DNA of 28,375 bases from JAWXBM01 sp034440115 (lineage in GTDB: Bacteria > Pseudomonadota > Gammaproteobacteria > Xanthomonadales > SZUA-36): assembly GCA_034440115.1 (NCBI GenBank), contig JAWXBM010000016.1, positions 1-28,375 of the forward strand. Reading direction: 5' to 3'. Positions 1 through 7,549 of the stretch are shown here, in pieces. The notes under the pieces were generated by a model, which did no database searches, was not told the DNA's origin, and saw nothing but the letters and a program-made list of their open reading frames with translations. A program made the translations under genes and the position numbers. Each line of letters starts with the position of its first letter. Position 1 is the first letter of the stretch.

Positions 1-621
1 CTGTACGAGGGAGTGCACAAATTAACCAATCCCACGCCCCTGACCTTTCCCTGGATCGCCATCGGCGTGCTGATTTTTGCCATCGTGGCTGAATCGATAT
101 CCCTCTGGGGCTGCGTGCGCGAGGTGAACAAAGAACGCTACGGACGCGGCCTGTGGCAATGGTTTCGCGAAAGCCGCACCAGCGCCCTGATTGTAGTGTT
201 TGGTGAAGACATCGCCGCCCTGGCCGGCCTGCTACTGGCCCTTCTGGCGGTGGGACTGACCTTGATTACCGGCAACCCGTTTTGGGATGCCGTGGGCACC
301 ATCTGCATTGGCGTGTTGCTGATCGTAATAGCTATTTTTATAGCGATCGAAGTGAAGGCCCTGCTGATCGGCCAGAGTGTGGAGCCACGCAAGCTGGGTG
401 AAATGCGCGCGTTTCTCGAGGCTCAGCCCCAGGTCAACAAGGTCTACAACCTGCTCACCATGCAGTTTGGCCCCGACGCCATGGTGGCCGTCAAAGCGCG
501 CATGGAGCCGCAGGTTTCGAATGTTGCCTTGATCAAAGCCATCAATGAAACAGAGGCGAATTTCCGCGCCGAGTTTGGCGGTGTACGCTGGTTGTTCTTT
601 GAGCCCGACGTTAAAGATTGA
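1..621 (+). CDS. Cation diffusion facilitator (CDF) metal transporter, C-terminal part (5' end outside window)
   Basis: The frame is open from base 1 and reads in as LYEGVHKL before the first possible GTG at 13, so the gene starts upstream of the window. The protein has hydrophobic helices near residues 15-35 and two between about 60 and 115 (numbered from that GTG), then a soluble domain of roughly 85 residues. This is the second half of a CDF proton/divalent-metal antiporter, with the last membrane helices followed by the cytoplasmic metal-sensing domain. The acidic motif GEDIAALAG in a helix and WDAVGT before the next one resemble the SLC30A9-like branch of the family. Such proteins export Zn, Fe, Mn or related ions from the cytoplasm; the metal cannot be told here. 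The stop is followed by 88 bases before rimO on the same strand. Confidence 0.8.
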   Translation: MYEGVHKLTNPTPLTFPWIAIGVLIFAIVAESISLWGCVREVNKERYGRGLWQWFRESRTSALIVVFGEDIAALAGLLLALLAVGLTLITGNPFWDAVGTICIGVLLIVIAIFIAIEVKALLIGQSVEPRKLGEMRAFLEAQPQVNKVYNLLTMQFGPDAMVAVKARMEPQVSNVALIKAINETEANFRAEFGGVRWLFFEPDVKD

Positions 622-709
622 AGCCATCCCCAATGGAATGTCGTAAGCCTTTGCGTGTGTTTTCCCTCAGGCACCTTCTTTTTGAATTCCCACCCGCGAG
701 GTTTTTTAA

Positions 710-2044
710 GTGAGCAATTTGCCTAAAGTCGGTTTTGTCAGCCTCGGGTGTCCCAAAGCGCTGGTGGATTCCGAGCGCATACTGACCCAACTGCGTACCG
801 ATGGTTACGAAATCAGCCCCGATTACGCCGGCGCTGATGTGGTGGTGGTCAATACCTGCGGCTTTATCGACAGCGCCAAGGCCGAGTCGCTGGAAGCCAT
901 CGGCGAAGCGCTCGAAGCCAATGGCCGAGTGATCGTCACCGGTTGCATGGGCAAGAACGCCAGCGATATAACCAGCGTGCATCCCAAGGTGCTGGCAGTG
1001 ACCGGCCCGCAACAATATGAAGCCGTAGTCAGTGCCATCCACCAATACGCACCCATGCCAGCCGATCACGACCCCTTCACCAGCCTGGTGCCCGCCAACC
1101 GGGGCGGTATCGGCATCAAGCTCACGCCGCGACATTATGCTTATCTGAAAATTTCCGAAGGCTGTAACCACAAATGCAGCTTCTGCATCATCCCCTCGAT
1201 GCGCGGCAAGCTGGTCAGCCGGCCGGTGGGAGAAGTGCTGGATGAAGCGCAGCGTCTGGTCGCTGCCGGTGTGAAAGAGCTGCTGGTGATTTCACAAGAT
1301 ACTTCGGCCTACGGCGTGGACCTGAAATACAAACTGGATTTCTGGGGCGGCAAGCCGGTACGCAGCCGCATGAAAGAGCTGTGCGAAGGACTGGGCAGTC
1401 TCGGCGCCTGGGTACGCCTGCACTACGTCTACCCTTATCCGCACGTAGACGAAATAATCCCGCTGATGACCGATGGCCGCATCCTGCCTTATCTGGATGT
1501 GCCGTTTCAGCACGGCAGCCCCGCGGTACTCAAACGCATGCGTCGCCCGGCAGCCGCTGAAAACACCCTGCAGCGCATTCAGCGCTGGCGCGAAATCTGC
1601 CCGGAATTGGTGATCCGCAGCACCTTTATCGTCGGCTTTCCCGGCGAGACCGATGCTGAGTTTGAAGGGCTGTTGGCTTTTCTTGAAGAAGCCCAACTCG
1701 ACCGCGTGGGTTGTTTTACCTATTCCGCGGTTAAAGGCGCTGCTGCCAACGAATTGCCCGATGCCGTTCCAGAAGAACTGAAGCAGGAGCGCTGGGAGCA
1801 ATTCATGCAAACCCAAGCCGTAATCAGCGCCAAGCGCTTACAAGCGCGGGTAGGCACGGTGCAGGAAGTGTTGGTGGACAGCGTCGCCAATGGCCAGGCG
1901 GTGGCCCGCAGCAAAGCGGATGCACCCGAGATTGACGGCATCGTCACCATCGTTGATGGGGCTAATCTGAAACCAGGTTGCCTGGTTAAAGTGCGTATCG
2001 AAAGTGCCGATGAATATGATCTGGTTGGCCACCTGGTCAATTGA
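710..2044 (+). CDS. rimO: Ribosomal protein uS12 methylthiotransferase RimO
   Basis: RimO is a radical-SAM enzyme that adds a methylthio group to a conserved aspartate of ribosomal protein uS12. The 444-residue protein has the normal length and domain order. The N-terminal methylthiotransferase domain carries the three cysteines for the auxiliary Fe-S cluster (C14, C50, C79). The radical-SAM motif is CNHKCSFC (C152, C156, C159), followed by IIPSMRGKLVSRP, which is characteristic of RimO rather than MiaB. A TRAM domain occupies the last 65 residues. The start is GTG at 710, with GAGG about 9 bases upstream. The next gene follows after 18 bases, so the two may be co-transcribed. Nothing looks damaged. 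Confidence 0.96.
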   Translation: MSNLPKVGFVSLGCPKALVDSERILTQLRTDGYEISPDYAGADVVVVNTCGFIDSAKAESLEAIGEALEANGRVIVTGCMGKNASDITSVHPKVLAVTGPQQYEAVVSAIHQYAPMPADHDPFTSLVPANRGGIGIKLTPRHYAYLKISEGCNHKCSFCIIPSMRGKLVSRPVGEVLDEAQRLVAAGVKELLVISQDTSAYGVDLKYKLDFWGGKPVRSRMKELCEGLGSLGAWVRLHYVYPYPHVDEIIPLMTDGRILPYLDVPFQHGSPAVLKRMRRPAAAENTLQRIQRWREICPELVIRSTFIVGFPGETDAEFEGLLAFLEEAQLDRVGCFTYSAVKGAAANELPDAVPEELKQERWEQFMQTQAVISAKRLQARVGTVQEVLVDSVANGQAVARSKADAPEIDGIVTIVDGANLKPGCLVKVRIESADEYDLVGHLVN

Positions 2045-2062
2045 TCCGGTATTTCACTGAAG

Positions 2063-3178
2063 ATGAATCCCAGCAGCGAACTGACCTTACGAAATGTTGA
2101 GGGCATTGGCTCCCGGCCTTTGTTGCTGATCAACCCACCCCGCGACTCGCTGGCCCATGAATTGCTGCGCGAAGGTGCCGCAGAGGTGAATGTGTTCACC
2201 CAGGATTTCGGTGATCACAGATTTTTTTTGGCCAGCAGCATGGCCAGTCAATTCGGCCTGTTGCCGGAACCCCAGGCTGTCACCCGCAGCGTTATTCTAT
2301 TTCTGCCCCGCGAAAAAGACCGCCTGGAATTCCTGCTGCACTTTATTTCAGCTCATTTGCCCAGCCCCGAAACTCTGTGGCTGGTGGGCGAGAACAAGGG
2401 CGGCATCAAGTCGGCTGACACTCGTTTGAAACAACGTTTTGCCAAAGTGCAGAAAGTAGACTCGGCGCGGCATTGCGTGCTGTATCAAGCCGCACAAGCA
2501 ATCGGAGCCAATGTAGGAGCGAGCCATGCTCGCGACCAGGAATCAAGGGCTTTCGATCTGGATGCCTATCGAAAAGACTGGACCCTTAAGACTCCATCCG
2601 GCGAAATCAAACTACAAAGCCTGCCCGGCAGTTTCGCTCACGGCCGCTTGGACAAGGGCACTGCCCTGTTGCTGGATTATTTGCAGAATGCGGACAAGAA
2701 GCAGCTAAAAATCAAAGGCAAGATGCTGGATTTTGGCTGTGGTGCCGGGGTTATCGGCCTGTACCTGAAACAACAAAACCCCAACATCACACTGGAAATG
2801 CTCGATAGCTCAGCGGCGGCTTTGGAATCCACCCGGGCAGCGTTGCTGTTGAATGATTGCGAAGCGCAAGTCATCGCTGCTGACGGCCTCGATGCAGTGA
2901 AAGACCGCTTTGACCTGATCATCAGCAACCCGCCGTTTCACAAAGGCGTGGCCACCGACCTGGATACCGCGCAGCGCTTTATCGCCCGGGCACCCACCCT
3001 ACTGGGTAACCGCGGTAAATTGCTGCTGGTGTGTAACCGGCACCTGCCCTATGAGTCCTGGCTGGCCGAGTCTTTTGCGGGGATGGAAAAAGGTACAGAA
3101 AATCGCGAGTTCAAAGTGTTATTGGCGTTTGGGCCACGAAGCGCTGCGGATAGGGCTGGGCACCGGCGCCGAACTTAA
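2063..3178 (+). CDS. rsmC: RsmC-like 16S rRNA (guanine-N2) methyltransferase
   Basis: The protein has 371 residues and two tandem methyltransferase-fold domains, as in RsmC, which methylates G1207 of 16S rRNA with S-adenosylmethionine. The C-terminal catalytic half shows motif I DFGCGAG (about residues 223-229) and the N2-guanine signature NPPF (289-292) in ISNPPFHKG. The N-terminal half is the degenerate, structural domain. E. coli RsmC has 343 residues. Part of the excess is a short insert at about residues 150-158, encoded by a REP-like palindrome between the two domains. The tail after FKVLLAFG is Arg-rich and ends 5 bases before a repeat array, so the extreme C terminus may have been altered by repeat insertion. 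RlmG is the closest alternative, but the size fits RsmC better. Confidence 0.85.
   Translation: MNPSSELTLRNVEGIGSRPLLLINPPRDSLAHELLREGAAEVNVFTQDFGDHRFFLASSMASQFGLLPEPQAVTRSVILFLPREKDRLEFLLHFISAHLPSPETLWLVGENKGGIKSADTRLKQRFAKVQKVDSARHCVLYQAAQAIGANVGASHARDQESRAFDLDAYRKDWTLKTPSGEIKLQSLPGSFAHGRLDKGTALLLDYLQNADKKQLKIKGKMLDFGCGAGVIGLYLKQQNPNITLEMLDSSAAALESTRAALLLNDCEAQVIAADGLDAVKDRFDLIISNPPFHKGVATDLDTAQRFIARAPTLLGNRGKLLLVCNRHLPYESWLAESFAGMEKGTENREFKVLLAFGPRSAADRAGHRRRT
2512..2538 (+). repeat. REP-like palindrome inside the rsmC coding region
   Basis: The sequence GTAGGAGCGAGC-CAT-GCTCGCGACC has perfect arms GCGAGC (2519-2524) and GCTCGC (2528-2533). It closely matches the very common Pseudomonas REP motif. 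It is translated in frame as part of the linker between the two methyltransferase domains and causes no frameshift. Confidence 0.65.
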
Positions 3179-3182
3179 ACCT

Positions 3183-3490
3183 CGTCATGCCGGACGACCC
3201 ACCGTCATGCCGGACGACCCACCGTCATGCCGGACTTGATCCGGCATCCAGACTCACTCTACGTCATGCCGGGCTTGACCCGGCATCCATAACCGGTTGA
3301 ATGCTAGGCCCCGGCTCGTAGGCCGGGGTGACGAAGTAGTACGTCATGGCGGGCTTGACCCGGCGTCCAGACTCACTCTACGTCATGGCGGGCTTGGCCC
3401 GGCGTCCATAACCGGTTGAATGCTGGACCCCGGCTCGTAGGCCGGGGTGACGAAGTAGTACGTCATGGCGGGCTTGACCCGGCGTCCATA
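3183..3490. repeat. Array of GC-rich palindromic (REP-type) repeats, including a 119-bp tandem unit
   Basis: Three starts of CGTCATGCCGGAC lie exactly 20 bp apart (3183, 3203, 3223). They are followed by palindromes of the type CATGCCGGGCTTGACCCGGCATCC and a second palindrome CCCCGGC-TCGTAGG-CCGGGG. A composite unit beginning GACTCACTCT occurs at 3251 and again at 3370, giving a 119-bp period. The array starts 5 bases after the rsmC stop and fills most of the gap to the next gene. Such elements act as transcript 3'-end stabilisers, terminators or recombination sites in other bacteria; no coding content is seen. The remaining 3491-3656 is AT-rich leader DNA. Confidence 0.9.
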
Positions 3491-3656
3491 AGAAAAATAG
3501 CAGTTAGAATACCCATGGAATTTTATTCGAAGATCGTAGTCGAATGACCGACTTTGAAATGATCAGCCATCTGTTAAACCTACTATACTGCCGATTATTG
3601 GTATAGATCTCAGAACGATTACGTACTAATATGGATTAAGAAGGAAATATAAAGCC

Positions 3657-4082
3657 ATGAATTTAAATAAAAATAAATTATTTTTTCTGCTGTTGACTAC
3701 GAGCGGTTTAATGCTCAGCACAAGCGCGTTCGCGCAACAGGCAGTGGCTGAACCTGCGGTTACGCCAGCCGCTGATGTAGAGACCATTGCCAATCAGGCC
3801 TTGGCCGAAGAGGTTAATGAGAGCTCCGCAGAAGACACTGCAGAAGTTTTGGACCCCGCCATGCAAATCCCATTGGATGGCAGCAGCCTGGAAGCCTTCA
3901 ATGAAAGCTTGGCCACCATCAAAGCACAGGCCGAAGAAATCAATTTCACCTCTCTGGAAGGTGCGATTCAGTATTTACTTGTTTACGACCTGGGCGCCGG
4001 CCGCGATATGGCCAAGCTGGCCAAAAACCTCGACGGCCTGACCGGCGACCAGATCATTGAAAAAGTGAAGTGGGGTAAGTAG
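3657..4082 (+). CDS. Small secreted acidic protein of unknown function
   Basis: This 141-residue protein has a clear Sec signal peptide: the basic start MNLNKNK, a hydrophobic core, and an AFA-QQ cleavage site after residue 26. The mature part of about 115 residues is Ala/Glu-rich in its first half (many of AEP, EE and AED) and ends in a more ordered, probably helical domain with LVYDLGAGRDMAKLAKNL. It is likely periplasmic or secreted. The ATG is preceded by AAGGAA at a normal distance. The gene stands alone between two palindromic repeat arrays. I do not recognise the family, and a role in the neighbouring polysaccharide locus would be guesswork. Confidence 0.75.
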   Translation: MNLNKNKLFFLLLTTSGLMLSTSAFAQQAVAEPAVTPAADVETIANQALAEEVNESSAEDTAEVLDPAMQIPLDGSSLEAFNESLATIKAQAEEINFTSLEGAIQYLLVYDLGAGRDMAKLAKNLDGLTGDQIIEKVKWGK

Positions 4083-4099
4083 TTGTCATCGTCGTCCCG

Positions 4100-4345
4100 G
4101 AATAGCTATTGCGTCACACCGGCCCCCGAGCCGGGGCCCACACGCACTGTTCCGTCCCGACCTTATTAATTCGTCACCCCGGCCCCCGAGCCGGGGCCAC
4201 ACTGTCTCGTCACCCCGGACCTGATCCGGGGTGGATGCCGGATCGAGTCCGGCATGACGGCGGTAATGGCCAAGTCCGGCATGACGGTGGTAATGGCCAA
4301 GTCCGGCATGACGGTGGTAATGGCCAAGTCCGGTATGACAGTGTT
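4100..4345. repeat. Second palindromic repeat array with a 27-bp tandem repeat
   Basis: Palindromes of the types CCGGCCCCCGAGCCGGGG and CCCCGGACCTGATCCGGGG are followed by three copies of a 27-bp unit starting CATGACGG at 4253, 4280 and 4307 (TAATGGCCAAGTCCGG inside), then a degenerate fourth. The elements belong to the same family as those at 3183-3490 and 28290-28375. The array lies between the secreted-protein gene and the 3' end of the WcaJ-type gene, which converge here, so it may serve as a bidirectional terminator. Apparent reading frames through it are repeat artefacts. Confidence 0.88.
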
Positions 4346-4377
4346 TGAAAGTCATTCCGACATGACGATGCGAAACC

Positions 4378-5715
4378 CTAATACGCATTCCGGTGAATCA
4401 TCACCAACGGCGTCATCAGCAGAATCTTTAAATCCAGCCATAAAGACCAGTTCTGGATATACCAAAGATCGTGCTCAATGCGCATCGCCATCTTCTCCGG
4501 CGTGTCGGTAATGCCACGATAACCATTCACCTGCGCCCAGCCCGTTAAGCCGGGTTTCACCTTGTGGCGCAGCATGTAACGAGGAATTCGTGACTTGAAG
4601 ACATCGTTGTGTTCAATCGCATGCGGCCTTGGCCCAACCAAAGACATTTCACCCTTCAGCACATTCAACAACTGCGGTAACTCATCCAGGCTGGTACGGC
4701 GCAGGAAGCGGCCTATCCAGGTAATACGTTGGTCGGATTTTTCTGCCTGGGTCACCTGCCCTTCCCGCTCTAGGTGCTGTTTCATCGTACGGAATTTATA
4801 AATTTCTATCGACTCACCACCCAGCCCATGGCGTTTCTGCCGAAAAAATGCAGGTCCGGAACTGCTGAGCCTAATCAACAAGGCAAAAAGCAACATCAAC
4901 GGCAATAAAACGATGAACAGGATCAAGGCGACGACCCAATCAAACACCGTTTTCAGTGTACGTTCTGATCCGGTCATCGGTGTACCCGCCAGGCTGATCA
5001 CCGGCAAACCGCCCCACTCAGTGATGCCCTGATTCAACAGCCGGTACTGATGCAAATCAGGAACGACATTTACATCAACCACCATTTCCTTTAATGCGTC
5101 CAGTGCCTGTTCCAACAACGGTTTGTCTTCCCAGGGTGTCGCAATCCACACTTCCTGCACCTTGTTGGCCGTAACAAACTCCGCCAACTCAGCAATCGGT
5201 CGCACAATGGTATTCGACCAGGCCTCACCAAAACAGGCCACCAGGTTCATGCTGGTGGTGCTGCCTTCGCGTAATCTTAACTCCACGCGCTGCGCAGGCT
5301 GCCCTGCCCCAACCAACACCACCTTGCGCGCCATTTGCTCGCGCCTGCGTGCCCGCGAAGCTGCTGTGTGAGTAAACAGCACCAGCGCAATCAAGCCGAA
5401 CAAGGTAAGCAACACCCACAAACCAAACCAGATGCGCGAAAACGTATCAGTTTCTTTCAGCATGGCCGCAACACTAACCAGCACTAAAACCACCACTGCC
5501 CATCCAGCCACCAGGCGACGCAAGCGGCGCATCATGGCCCATTCAAACTCGCGCCTGAACGCGCCGGTTGCGGGTAAAACGATGGCAGAAATCAATAAAG
5601 TAAACAGTATGGCTAACAGGTAGGCTTGGGGCAAAGCCGCATGCCCAAAACGCAGCCACCAGGCCAGCAAAAAGCTGACCAGAATAACCAGCAAGGCGTT
5701 GGCTTGACGGGTCAC
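4378..5715 (-). CDS. WcaJ-type undecaprenyl-phosphate hexose-1-phosphate transferase
   Basis: This 445-residue polyprenyl-phosphate sugar-phosphate transferase would start polysaccharide synthesis by moving a hexose-1-phosphate from a UDP-sugar to undecaprenyl phosphate at the inner membrane. It has four or five N-terminal membrane helices (about residues 1-125), a CoA-binding-like middle domain, a reentrant hydrophobic helix near 285-305, and the catalytic bacterial sugar transferase domain. Visible motifs are EIYKFRTMK, RRTSLDELPQLLNVLKG, EMSLVGPRP and KPGLTGWAQVNG. The start is GTG (MTRQANALL). Two more copies of these first codons lie at 11221-11280 and 12024-12086, the latter next to the epimerase stop. 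This suggests wcaJ once directly followed the epimerase and was separated from it by TA insertions. The sugar is probably Glc, Gal or similar. Confidence 0.92.
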   Translation of the reverse strand: MTRQANALLVILVSFLLAWWLRFGHAALPQAYLLAILFTLLISAIVLPATGAFRREFEWAMMRRLRRLVAGWAVVVLVLVSVAAMLKETDTFSRIWFGLWVLLTLFGLIALVLFTHTAASRARRREQMARKVVLVGAGQPAQRVELRLREGSTTSMNLVACFGEAWSNTIVRPIAELAEFVTANKVQEVWIATPWEDKPLLEQALDALKEMVVDVNVVPDLHQYRLLNQGITEWGGLPVISLAGTPMTGSERTLKTVFDWVVALILFIVLLPLMLLFALLIRLSSSGPAFFRQKRHGLGGESIEIYKFRTMKQHLEREGQVTQAEKSDQRITWIGRFLRRTSLDELPQLLNVLKGEMSLVGPRPHAIEHNDVFKSRIPRYMLRHKVKPGLTGWAQVNGYRGITDTPEKMAMRIEHDLWYIQNWSLWLDLKILLMTPLVMIHRNAY

Positions 5716-5758
5716 GATTGATTGTTGGGATAAGACACGCTGATCGAAGTTTGTGAAA

Positions 5759-5906
5759 TCACGGCACAGGAACGTCGAGGTCTTTGCAGATCCGGCGCGC
5801 GAGGAATTCGTTTATTTCCCTGTGCCACGGGATCGTTGTCGCCTTCCGAGTTGCCTGATTTTGCCGTAAATTGCATGCGTCTTTCTCAACTCGCCGTGAC
5901 ACCCAT
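5759..5906 (-). pseudogene. Decayed HicA-type toxin remnant
   Basis: One minus-strand frame gives KATTIPWHREINEFLARR followed by ICKDLDVPVP and a stop at 5759. This resembles the C-terminal half of HicA mRNA interferases, which carry a TxPxH motif and then a helical end. Upstream, a shifted frame reads RKTHAIYGK, like the GSHxxY region of HicA. Most of the N terminus is missing and the frame is broken. It lies directly downstream of a HicB-like remnant on the same strand. Part of the 400-base gap between wcaJ and the PIN toxin is explained by these two remnants. Confidence 0.5.
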
Positions 5907-5941
5907 TACTATATAGGATTTCAGTATAAATGAGTCGCAAT

Positions 5942-6061
5942 CTAACCAATGGCGACTCCTGTGCGGGTGACAAAAACTTCCTCGCGGAGCCGCCTGCCTA
6001 CTTCATCGACTGACGCGCATTCAAAGAATAATTCCAGCGCATCGCGCAGATTCTTAATTGA
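5942..6061 (-). pseudogene. HicB-type antitoxin remnant (C-terminal part)
   Basis: The minus strand encodes KNLRDALELFFECASVDE then VGRRLREEVFVTRTGVAIG and a stop at 5942. This matches the end of HicB-family antitoxins, which have a LREALELxFE helix followed by EVxVTxxEVAVG. A stop codon lies just upstream and no N-terminal HicB domain is present, so this is a 3' fragment. Its partner toxin remnant follows on the same strand, preserving hicB-hicA order. No function is expected. Confidence 0.6.
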
Positions 6062-6122
6062 TTAAAACGGGCGTTATTAGAAAATATGCTATTAAGATTC
6101 AATCTCTGCTCATCGCAAGACT

Positions 6123-6545
6123 TTACAGAACTGCGACGCAAAATTCGGTAGGCGTGACGATGCGTGATCGACCGATGCCATCGCGCTGCAGCAGCCCGGC
6201 GCGGCGGTCACCCGTCACCAGATAATCTACCTCGCTCGCCAGGGCCATCGCCAGTAAAAATTCATCATTGGCATCGTTCACTTCCATGCCTTCTGGCAGT
6301 GGCGGCAGTTGCGACAGAACGATCGCGCGCTGCATGTTGTTGATCATCGTACCGATGCGGTGCGCGGGAAGGATAGTCTTGAGTTCCGGGTAGCGGCTCA
6401 CGCGCCGAAGCTCGTCCAGCTGCGCGGTTGAAGTCACCAGTTCGAAGCGTGCCGCACGCCAGGCGCGATAAATTGTGTCGAGCGGACCAGACGGCGAGAT
6501 CAACGCGCCGAGCAGCACGCTGGTGTCCAGAATAACGCGCATCAA
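6123..6545 (-). CDS. PIN-domain toxin of a type II TA module
   Basis: This 140-residue PIN-fold protein resembles the 'putative toxin, PIN family' group, related to VapC. Acidic active-site candidates are D7 in MMRVILDTSVLLGAL, the acidic cluster in NDANDEFLLA near residue 92, and D in TGDRR near 115; a PIN domain uses such residues to bind Mg and cleave RNA. The ATG overlaps the stop of the upstream antitoxin gene by 4 bases (ATGA), which is typical of translational coupling. The protein is full length and free of stops. It is probably active and neutralised by its partner; the RNA target is unknown. Confidence 0.85.
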   Translation of the reverse strand: MMRVILDTSVLLGALISPSGPLDTIYRAWRAARFELVTSTAQLDELRRVSRYPELKTILPAHRIGTMINNMQRAIVLSQLPPLPEGMEVNDANDEFLLAMALASEVDYLVTGDRRAGLLQRDGIGRSRIVTPTEFCVAVL

Positions 6546-6781
6546 TGCTTACGCGCGTACTGCACAGCCTCGTCGATGAGTTCGGTCAGTTCCGTCCCGC
6601 TCATGCCAGCGGCGGCCGCCTTAGCCTGATCAACAGCTTGCTCCAGCAGGTAGGCGCGCACCGCCTCTTCGATGAAGCGTGACAGGTCGCCTTTGCGACC
6701 ACCACCCTGCGCGGCGATAAACATGCGCACGGACTGATCCACATCAGGTGATACGACGATGTTCCAGCGAACGGTGTTCAT
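6542..6781 (-). CDS. Ribbon-helix-helix-like antitoxin paired with the PIN toxin
   Basis: The start chosen is the ATG at 6781 (MNTVRWNIVVSP), giving 79 residues. GGAG sits about 8 bases upstream, whereas the longer frame from 6793 has no comparable site. The N-terminal strand RWNIVVSPDVDQSVRMFI, then GRKGDLSRFIEEAVRAYLL, fits an RHH/CopG-like DNA-binding fold. The C-terminal tail would bind and block the toxin. The gene precedes and overlaps the toxin by 4 bases. A perfect palindrome 27 bases upstream of the ATG (6808-6823) is a likely autoregulatory operator. Confidence 0.8.
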   Translation of the reverse strand: MNTVRWNIVVSPDVDQSVRMFIAAQGGGRKGDLSRFIEEAVRAYLLEQAVDQAKAAAAGMSGTELTELIDEAVQYARKH

Positions 6782-6807
6782 GCTGAACTCCAAATTTGTG
6801 TTTGGGT

Positions 6808-6823
6808 GTATAAGTGTTTATAC
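6808..6823. promoter_or_regulatory. Palindromic operator candidate upstream of the RHH antitoxin
   Basis: GTATAA-GTGT-TTATAC forms two perfect 6-bp arms around a 4-bp spacer. It is placed where the promoter of the antitoxin-toxin pair should be. RHH antitoxins commonly repress their own promoters through such sites. Confidence 0.5.
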
Positions 6824-6933
6824 GCTCAGATTGCAATCATCGCAAGGGCTCAATTGCACTCAAGCCTGGCGGGCCATGATTCTGACAAAGGCAGCGAAGC
6901 TGTCATTATGCAAGGATTTGCACATTCCGCTTG

Positions 6934-7152
6934 TTATATTTCTTGGCGTTCATTTTGGCGCAGTTCCTGGTAAGGTGGTCCCCAAAATTTTCTTTGATTT
7001 CCGCAAAGGAAACAAGCACAGGGGCATGGGGTACTCACTGCCTTTCCAATGTCTTTTAGGTGCTGGTTCAAATCGTAGCCCCAATAGAACCTGCGGGCCT
7101 TCTTGAGCCTACGGTCGTGATGTCTCCTCAAGGCTCGTTTGGGGTTTTTCAT
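6934..7152 (-). CDS. Small basic protein with a CPCACFLCGN zinc-knuckle-like motif
   Basis: This 72-residue protein begins MKNPKRALRRHHDRRLKKAR and contains FYWGYD and then TPCPCACFLCGNQRK. I recognise it as belonging to a scattered family of short bacterial proteins with an Arg/His/Lys-rich start and a C-x-C-x3-C-G-N core; the function is unknown. The cysteines suggest a small metal-binding fold and the basic start suggests nucleic-acid binding, both inferences. GGGAGA lies 5 bases before the ATG. The gene sits inside the TA-rich island and shows no frame damage. Bases 6824-6933 contain nothing I can assign. Confidence 0.7.
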   Translation of the reverse strand: MKNPKRALRRHHDRRLKKARRFYWGYDLNQHLKDIGKAVSTPCPCACFLCGNQRKFWGPPYQELRQNERQEI

Positions 7153-7325
7153 GGTTTATCTCCCGATCACACCTTTGGATCGGGCAGCCTCTTTTCAGAG
7201 ACCGCCCAATAGTGTATCGAGGACAACTATTGGTAATTGCTTTTTTCATTGATTTGTAAACATAACAAATTTTTCGCTGCCACCCCAAGCCCGCCTAACC
7301 CATTACCCTGAGACCCTGTTCCAAT

Positions 7326-7513
7326 TCATTTGTAAAACCCGCAGGGGTGAATTCCTTCGCGCTCAATCTTACCTAGAATTGATTCGTCCTCAAGCGCCGC
7401 GGCCAGGGAAAGAGCCCTGGTGCGGTCATATCCGACTCGGGCATCGATGGATGTATAAAGGTCGCGAAGTGCAATATGCACGGGAGCGATTGTGTTGCTT
7501 CCAAGATGTCAGA
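7326..7513 (-). pseudogene. VapB-type antitoxin 3' remnant
   Basis: The minus-strand frame includes VGYDRTRALSLAAALEDE then SILGKIERE (about 7362-7445) before a stop at 7326. This is clearly related to the C-terminal part of the intact VapB at 11708-11974 (NYDLTKALSLAAALEDEELLRKIQ). No DNA-binding N terminus and no toxin gene accompany it. It occupies most of the 397-base gap between the small Cys protein and the AbiE pair. The rest of that gap (7153-7325) is AT-richer and shows no gene. Confidence 0.7.
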
Positions 7514-7549
7514 AACTGATGTATCCTTTCTTACGTAAAGAGGTGTCCA

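Noticed and set aside
4253..4345. Regular 27-bp repeats that might be a CRISPR array
   Set aside because: Units are directly contiguous with no unique spacers and belong to the palindromic repeat family.
5936..5945. GTTAGAT (minus strand), a perfect attC R'-type box
   Set aside because: It lies in the hicB remnant stop region and no paired arms are found around it.
6880..6910. Minus-strand FAAFVRIM, similar to LLAFVRIT of the second VapC
   Set aside because: Only about eight codons match; too short to call a vapC remnant.
7292..7345. GCCTAAC, a perfect R'' box, before the VapB remnant
   Set aside because: No matching GTTAGGC or complementary stem within attC distance.
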